Assembly (NCBI GenBank): GCA_026075535.2
Contig: AP026544.2
Span: 2,914,001 to 2,978,000, forward strand
Length of the DNA stretch: 64,000 bases
Source of the DNA: Tricholoma matsutake
Lineage: Eukaryota; Basidiomycota; Agaricomycetes; Agaricales; Tricholomataceae
Direction of reading: 5' to 3'
The position numbers were made by a program, and so were the translations under genes. Positions 59,343-64,000 of the stretch are shown piece after piece (position 1 is the first letter of the stretch; each line of letters begins with the position of its first letter). The notes under the pieces were generated by a model that saw nothing but the letters and a program-made list of their open reading frames with translations, was not told the DNA's origin and made no database searches.

Positions 59343-60151
59343 ACTGGAGAAGTGTGTGTTTGGGGCAAGCGAGATTGAGTTCCTAGGATTATTGATCAGC
59401 CCTGATGGGATTAAAATGGATCTGATCAAGGTAGAAGTGATCACTGATTGGCCTGCACCCACCATGTCAAGGAGGTTCAGGCCTTCTTGGGACTTGCAAA
59501 CTATTATTGTCACTTTGTGCATAATTTTTCCAAAATTGCCACACCCTTACATAACCTTATGTGAAAGGAAGGAGTGTGGAGGTGGGGGGAACATCAGCAG
59601 ACAGTGTTTGAGGAGTTAAAAAAAAAGGAAGTTTGTGGAGGGACCAATATTAGCCCCAGCAGATTTCATGCACCCCTTACAAGTGGAATCAGATGCATCT
59701 GACTTTGCTACTGGAGCAGTATTATCAATGCTGTGTGAAGATGACAAATGGCATCCTTGTGCATATTCATCCCAAGGGTTGAATGATGTGGAAAAGAACT
59801 ATGATGTGCACGACAAAGAGATGTTGGGAATAATACAAGCATCAGAGGCATGGAGACATTATTTGGAGTGATGTATGCATCAGATTGAGGTCCGGATGGA
59901 TCATCAAAATCTGCAATACTTCATGTCAGCTAAAAAGCTTGACCTCCAGCAAGCATGTTGGGGGTTATTCCTATCGCATTTTAATTTTCACTTGGTCCAT
60001 AAAGCAGGAAGCTTAATGAGGAAAGCAGATGCATGATCCTTATGTACTGATCACAAAAGGGGGGTGGAGGAGGACAATAAGAATGTTGTAGATTTCATGC
60101 GCCCCTTACAAGTGGAATCTGATGCATCCAACTTTGCTACTGGAGCGGTGT
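59343..60151 (+). pseudogene. Family X RT thumb and RNase H
   Basis: 59356 onward encodes FGASEIEFLGLLISPDGIK (RT thumb). 59635-59871 is an open RNase H frame (QVESDASDFATGAVLS, VHDKEMLGIIQASEAWRHY), then YFMSAKKLDLQQACWGL. At 60092-60151 the RNase H start is repeated (PLQVESDASNFATGAVL) before the Y2 insertion, indicating a duplication or a second copy. Confidence 0.78.
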
Positions 60152-60592
60152 TGTAAGGGGACTAGGGGGGACTTGGGGGGGTTTCCTGTGTGTTTCTCCT
60201 ATTTTTTTATGTTCATCCTATATTTTTCCTCATTTCATTTCCTTCTATTCTTCATTTTCTATGATTTTTCCTTATTTTATTACTAATTTCCCTTTCTATC
60301 ACATTTGTGCATGTTGACAGTTTTATATTTAGAGGTGAAGCACCCCTTCCAACATCTACCACTTGGTATGATGTCATTTGGCAGCCTTGATCTGCCTGTC
60401 TCTGCCTTTTCTATTTTGAGATTATTATTTGATTTTTGCAGTCTTCACATATACTGGGCATTGGCAAAGGGGTCCTTAGAGTTTTCTCTTCGGATTTCCC
60501 TTTGTTAGGTGCGCCTCCAATCCCTGTAATATGTAGTATAATTTGAACTTTGGATTTCCCTTTGCTAGAGGCTGAGGTTGCCCTTATAGTAG

Positions 60593-61289
60593 AAAACTCT
60601 CTCCTAAGGCCTGAAATTGCGAATGTGCTGCCCAAGATAGGCAGGTACAGAGTAGATGATGCTTCCCAAAGCTCCACAGACTCCCTACACACTGTTCCTG
60701 ACAGTCCCACCTTTAGTGCGCTGCCATTTTCACCTAACATGCCCCCTAGCACCATGGACACATCAGAGTGCCTCAATGTGCTTGAAAGTGACATTAGTGG
60801 AATATGCGCGCAAATTGATTCACTTAAATCTATGATTGAAAACTTTGTCAGAACCCTTCAGACTAGCTCCACAACCAATATTCCCCCCATTTGGACTCCA
60901 AGCATGCCCAACAATGACACACCACCTAATGTGCCCACTAAGGAGTGCGCCCAGATCAAACTGTCTCCCCCTGCCAAATTTAGTGGTGCACATGTGCAGG
61001 GGTGTGCATTCCTTAATTCCTGTGAGTTGTACATCAGTCTCCAGTTGCATCAATTCATCAACTATGCTGCAAAATTTTATTGGGCCTTCACATACATGAA
61101 ATCTGAATGTGCCTATCTCTATGTGGACCGTATTCTGCACCAAACTAAAGAGCTCAGTTCTCTACCTTTCTCCACTTGGGGTGACTTTCAAGCAGTGTTT
61201 GTATGCCACTTTTGTCCCCTCAATGACTGCCACCGAGCAGTGACATGGCTCCCATCATCCTCTTACCATCAGGCATGTCAATCCATGGA
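60593..61289 (+). pseudogene. Family Y gag (best copy, truncated)
   Basis: An open frame from the LTR junction. SLLRPEIANVLPKIGRYRVD is followed by a Ser/Thr-rich segment, a short coiled region (ICAQIDSLKSMIENFVRTLQ), and the capsid start AFLNSCELYISLQLHQF, AKFYWAFTYMKSE and ELSSLPFSTWGDF. It is cut by the hAT-type element and resumes at 62956 with NYIDDSKDLV. Confidence 0.8.
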
Positions 61290-62947
61290 TAGGGTGTAGC
61301 ATGGGTATGGGTAAACCCACAGTAAATGGCCCACAGGTTGGACAGGTATGGGTATGGTTGCTGAAATGCCAGACCTGTGACATACCATACCCATTTTGGC
61401 AGTGTGATGGGTATTGATGGGTGGCTTGAGTTGCCAGATCCAGCAGTTGCTAAACTACCAATCGACTTCAGATTTCCAGTTCCTCTTCACCCATGGGCAT
61501 CGCCCATCATAATAGTAAGTTTTTTGTTTCTTCCAACTAATTAAATGTGCTCTTTTCTAGGGTACAGTGTCAGCTCAACAACAGTAAGTTGTTTATTTCT
61601 TTCAATTAACTAACTGTTTCTTTTTTCTAAAGGTTCTATCTATGTTGTAACAATGAGACAGCACCAAGACAGCACACCCATGCCTAGGATGATGACCCAG
61701 GATGGGACAATTATGGTGATGAGGAAGAGGATGGTGATGGGGCAAAACAAAAAAAAGGTCCAAGAGACACTGCCATCTCTTGGGCCATAGGTAAGTTGGT
61801 TTTTCCTTTCTCATTTCATTTTCTTGTTACTAACAACAAAGGTTTTAGGTAGTGATTTTACTATTGATGATGATGATGTGTGCCCCCTGATTGACCCCCA
61901 CCACTGCCACGAGCCCCTGCTTGTGGGGTGGTCAGGTAGTAGCAAGACCATATGCCCATGAGGCTACCAGCAATGACAAATTTGAGGAAACGATGACTGC
62001 CACTGCAATGCCAGCATCCATGGGGACAATGGACAAACTGCCATGAGCAGCAACAAGAATGGCCACCTGAACCGACACCCACCACCACAGCTGTGTGCAA
62101 CTGCTCGCAGGGTGGATGGTGGTGCTAACAAATGGGAATGCCAGGGGATGAGAGACAGGGCTGATGATGGACACAAAGGGGACAATGGGAGGCAGTGACA
62201 AGAACAACAAGGGCAATCAGGGCACAGAGAACAATGGGGGGGACAAGAGGGGTCAAGAATGGTCAAGAACAACAGGGAGAATGAGAATGATGGGGGGACA
62301 AGGGGGGGATGAGAACAACAGGGAGGACGAGAATGATGGGAGATGAGAATGACAACAACAAATCGCTGCTGCCACCGCATACAAATGGAACGAGCACATA
62401 TTATGACATGGGAGAGGACTGCCACCATGATGTGGGAGAGGAGTGCCACCTATAAGGGGCAGCAGGGGGCAATGAGTGGGAAAGGCACCACCATGATGAC
62501 CTCTTGCCCCTTGCTGTCACAAGATGGCCATCTTTTTCTTTTTGTAGTATTGTATAGAATTATTAAGTAAATAAATTCCTCCATCACTTGAGACGAGGAA
62601 TGAGGTGTATTTTTTTGCATGTGGATGATAAGCATGATTAAATAAAATCCCATTGCTCATGTTATTCAAATTTGAAAAGTATCTATAGCTTAGGTATTAT
62701 GTACAGGGTGTAGTTGAGTTAGTTAAGGGCTTATACCATACAAACACAGGATGTTTAATAGCATAGAACATCAAATTCAAGGCAAAAATCCATGGTGTAT
62801 ATATGTTGTGTCACACCTGCAGTGTTTCACAACAGACCATGGTAAAAACCTGTCACCACAGTTGCGGTGTTAGAATGGGTGTGGTGTTGGCAGGTGCGGG
62901 TGCAGTGTGTGAAATGTTACCCATGGTGTGACCCATGCTACACCCTA
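61290..62947. mobile_element. Non-autonomous hAT-type element J (1.66 kb)
   Basis: Inverted ends TAGGGTGTAGCATGGG and CCCATGCTACACCCTA with a perfect 8-bp duplication TCCATGGA (61282-61289, 62948-62955). The interior has GTAAGT...CTAAC...AG intron-like modules, a hairpin before a donor (61757-61791), GAGCcCCTGCT palindromes (61908, 62093), a GACAA/GGGGACAA-rich tract (62160-62350) and a degenerate tRNA-like stretch near 62710. No transposase. Confidence 0.87.
61757..61848 (+). repeat. Hairpin plus intron-like module in element J
   Basis: Arms GGTCCAAGAGA and TCTCTTGGGCC (61757-61786), donor GTAAGT at 61791, TTACTAACAAC branch-like site, acceptor GGTTTTAG at about 61848. Two further donor/acceptor-like segments lie upstream at 61510-61635. 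Confidence 0.7.
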
Positions 62948-63000
62948 TCCATGGACAATTATATCGATGATTCTAAGGATTTGGTGGTATGGGAGTGGGC

Positions 63001-63338
63001 TACCAGTGGAGTAGGGTGTCTGGGCACCTACTCCAGTAGTCACATGACCACGTAGTTAGTAGCTGATCACCTGTACATAGAGAGTCATCCTATCACTACA
63101 CAACCACATTCTGTGTCTAGTGAGGAGACACCTCAGGCTTCTCCATCTTGGTGATGAGAGTGCGATTTGACTTGCACACTGCTTGATTTCTCAGTCTCTA
63201 GTTTTTTGGTCTGCTCAGTCTCATCATCTTTATTTTGTGTCACATTGCATCGCATCAGTCTACTCTTGTCCCCAGTATTGAATGGTAGCACCACTGGTTG
63301 CCACTCTATCTAATAGCTTCAGTCTTTAGTCTACTATC
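63001..63338. other. Boundary DNA, possible LTR/leader of the next retroelement
   Basis: No gene. It contains GTCACATGACCACG and a GGAGTAGG...CCTACTCC palindrome (about 63012-63030), and leads without other landmarks to the ORF at 63339. Confidence 0.35.
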
Positions 63339-64000
63339 ATGCCTGGACCTGGGAACACCAGAATCCCCACTCTTAGTACTATGCCCAAAATCAGCCACTT
63401 CTGTAACCCCATTGCAGCCATGTCAACAGCTGTTATATGCAATGACCTACTGTGGAGCATCATAATGAAGCTCCTGGAGGACACAAAGGTTAAAGCCCTT
63501 GAAGATGGAAAGAAGATGGGTAGGAAGGAAGAGCTCAAGAACAAGAAAGATGTGGAGAAAAGGGCATATGAAAATGGTTAGAGAGAAGGGCATGAAGCTG
63601 GACTTGAACAAAGCAGGGAGGAATGGGAGGTGAAGTACAAGCTCACATATACAGAAGGGAAGGAACACAGCCAACTGGAGGAAAGGAGTATATGGGTGTT
63701 GAACCACAGTGAGGGCCTCTGTGCCTCCCTGGAGGTGTCGATGCCCAGAATTTGAAACAGCCTCATTGCCAGTACCCAGGCAACTCCCAGGACCTATGAA
63801 ATGGCATCCCAGACCAATGATAACCCAGAATGTCAGTGTGCAGCCCTACAAATAGAGCCACCCAATGACAACGACACCACTGTGCTGAAAAGTGCATGCA
63901 TCGACTTTGGCACCCAAGCCACACCCCAAACCACTGAAATGGCCATGCAAACTCTTGTTGAACACCCCAGCACTCCCCTTGACACTGCCACATCACCACC
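63339..64000 (+). pseudogene. Retroelement ORF1/gag-like N-terminus, runs off the window
   Basis: Starts MPGPGNTRIPTLSTMPKI. It is followed by a charged coiled-coil-like region (EDTKVKALEDGKKMGRKEEL) and, after a TAG at 63579-63581, by REGHEAGLEQSREEWEVKYK in the same frame, with another stop near 63752. Similar Glu/Gly-rich leading ORFs occur in mushroom retroelements; the class is not certain. The TAG could derive from CAG by one transition. Confidence 0.5.

Larger units (their letters stand above)
60152..63000 (+). mobile_element. LTR element Y2 (5' part) split by a hAT-type element
   Basis: 5' LTR 60152-60588 (TGTAAGGGGACTAGG...TTGCCCTTATA), then gag, interrupted at 61290-62947 and continuing to about 63000, where resemblance to Y1 stops. 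No pol or 3' LTR in the window. Confidence 0.78.

Noticed and set aside
62160..62350. Simple-sequence-like GACAA/GGGGA tract as a tandem repeat array
   Set aside because: Units are irregular in length and order; it is a low-complexity interior of hAT element J.

Overview
The window reads as a transposon-bloated stretch of a basidiomycete genome, most likely an agaricomycete (mushroom-forming fungus). Three spliced host genes support this. They are a DUF6534-type membrane protein (cut by the left edge), a GMC oxidoreductase with 24 short introns, and an RLM1/MEF2-like MADS-box factor. The introns are about 50-120 nt, and the mobile elements (chromoviruses, Ty1/copia, hAT-type elements, foldback elements) fit that group. 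I cannot name the species.

Layout. 1-558: DUF6534 gene (minus, partial). 1439-2700: Ty1/copia relic. 2701-6660: no recognised gene. 6758-9909: intact GMC oxidoreductase. 10741-13760: a gag/ORF1-like relic split by a 1.5-kb hAT-type element. 13961-32848: a Russian doll on the minus strand. A chimeric retroelement (family X leader and gag joined to family A pol) is interrupted by two hAT-like elements (E2, E1) and by a 10.9-kb LTR retrotransposon (B). The gag of B holds a solo LTR (C), which itself holds another solo LTR (D). 32849-38155: older repeats (W), a second D-type solo LTR and hAT-like E3, an inverted copy of E2. 38156-43915: a complete chromovirus with 232-bp LTRs and AATAC target duplications. 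44282-44650: a TA-flanked MITE. 45099-46803: the MADS-box gene. 47581-60151: a second X element (plus strand), broken by a hAT relic, a Y-type LTR element, a 2.6-kb foldback element and insertion Z. 60152-63000: another Y element split by a hAT-type element. 63339-64000: the start of a further retroelement ORF.

The most unusual signal lies in the hAT-like non-autonomous elements. Several with different terminal repeats share the same internal parts: a hairpin (GGCCCAA...TTGGGCC) ending 2-6 nt before an intron-like splice donor, a full intron-like segment (donor, CTAAC branch site, T-rich AG acceptor, about 44-64 nt), and a second palindrome (GAGCA..TGCTC). Three of them also carry a tRNA-like sequence near each end, both facing outward. 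Both palindromes vary between copies with compensating changes, which suggests the structures themselves are maintained. All boundaries and alignments were made by eye.
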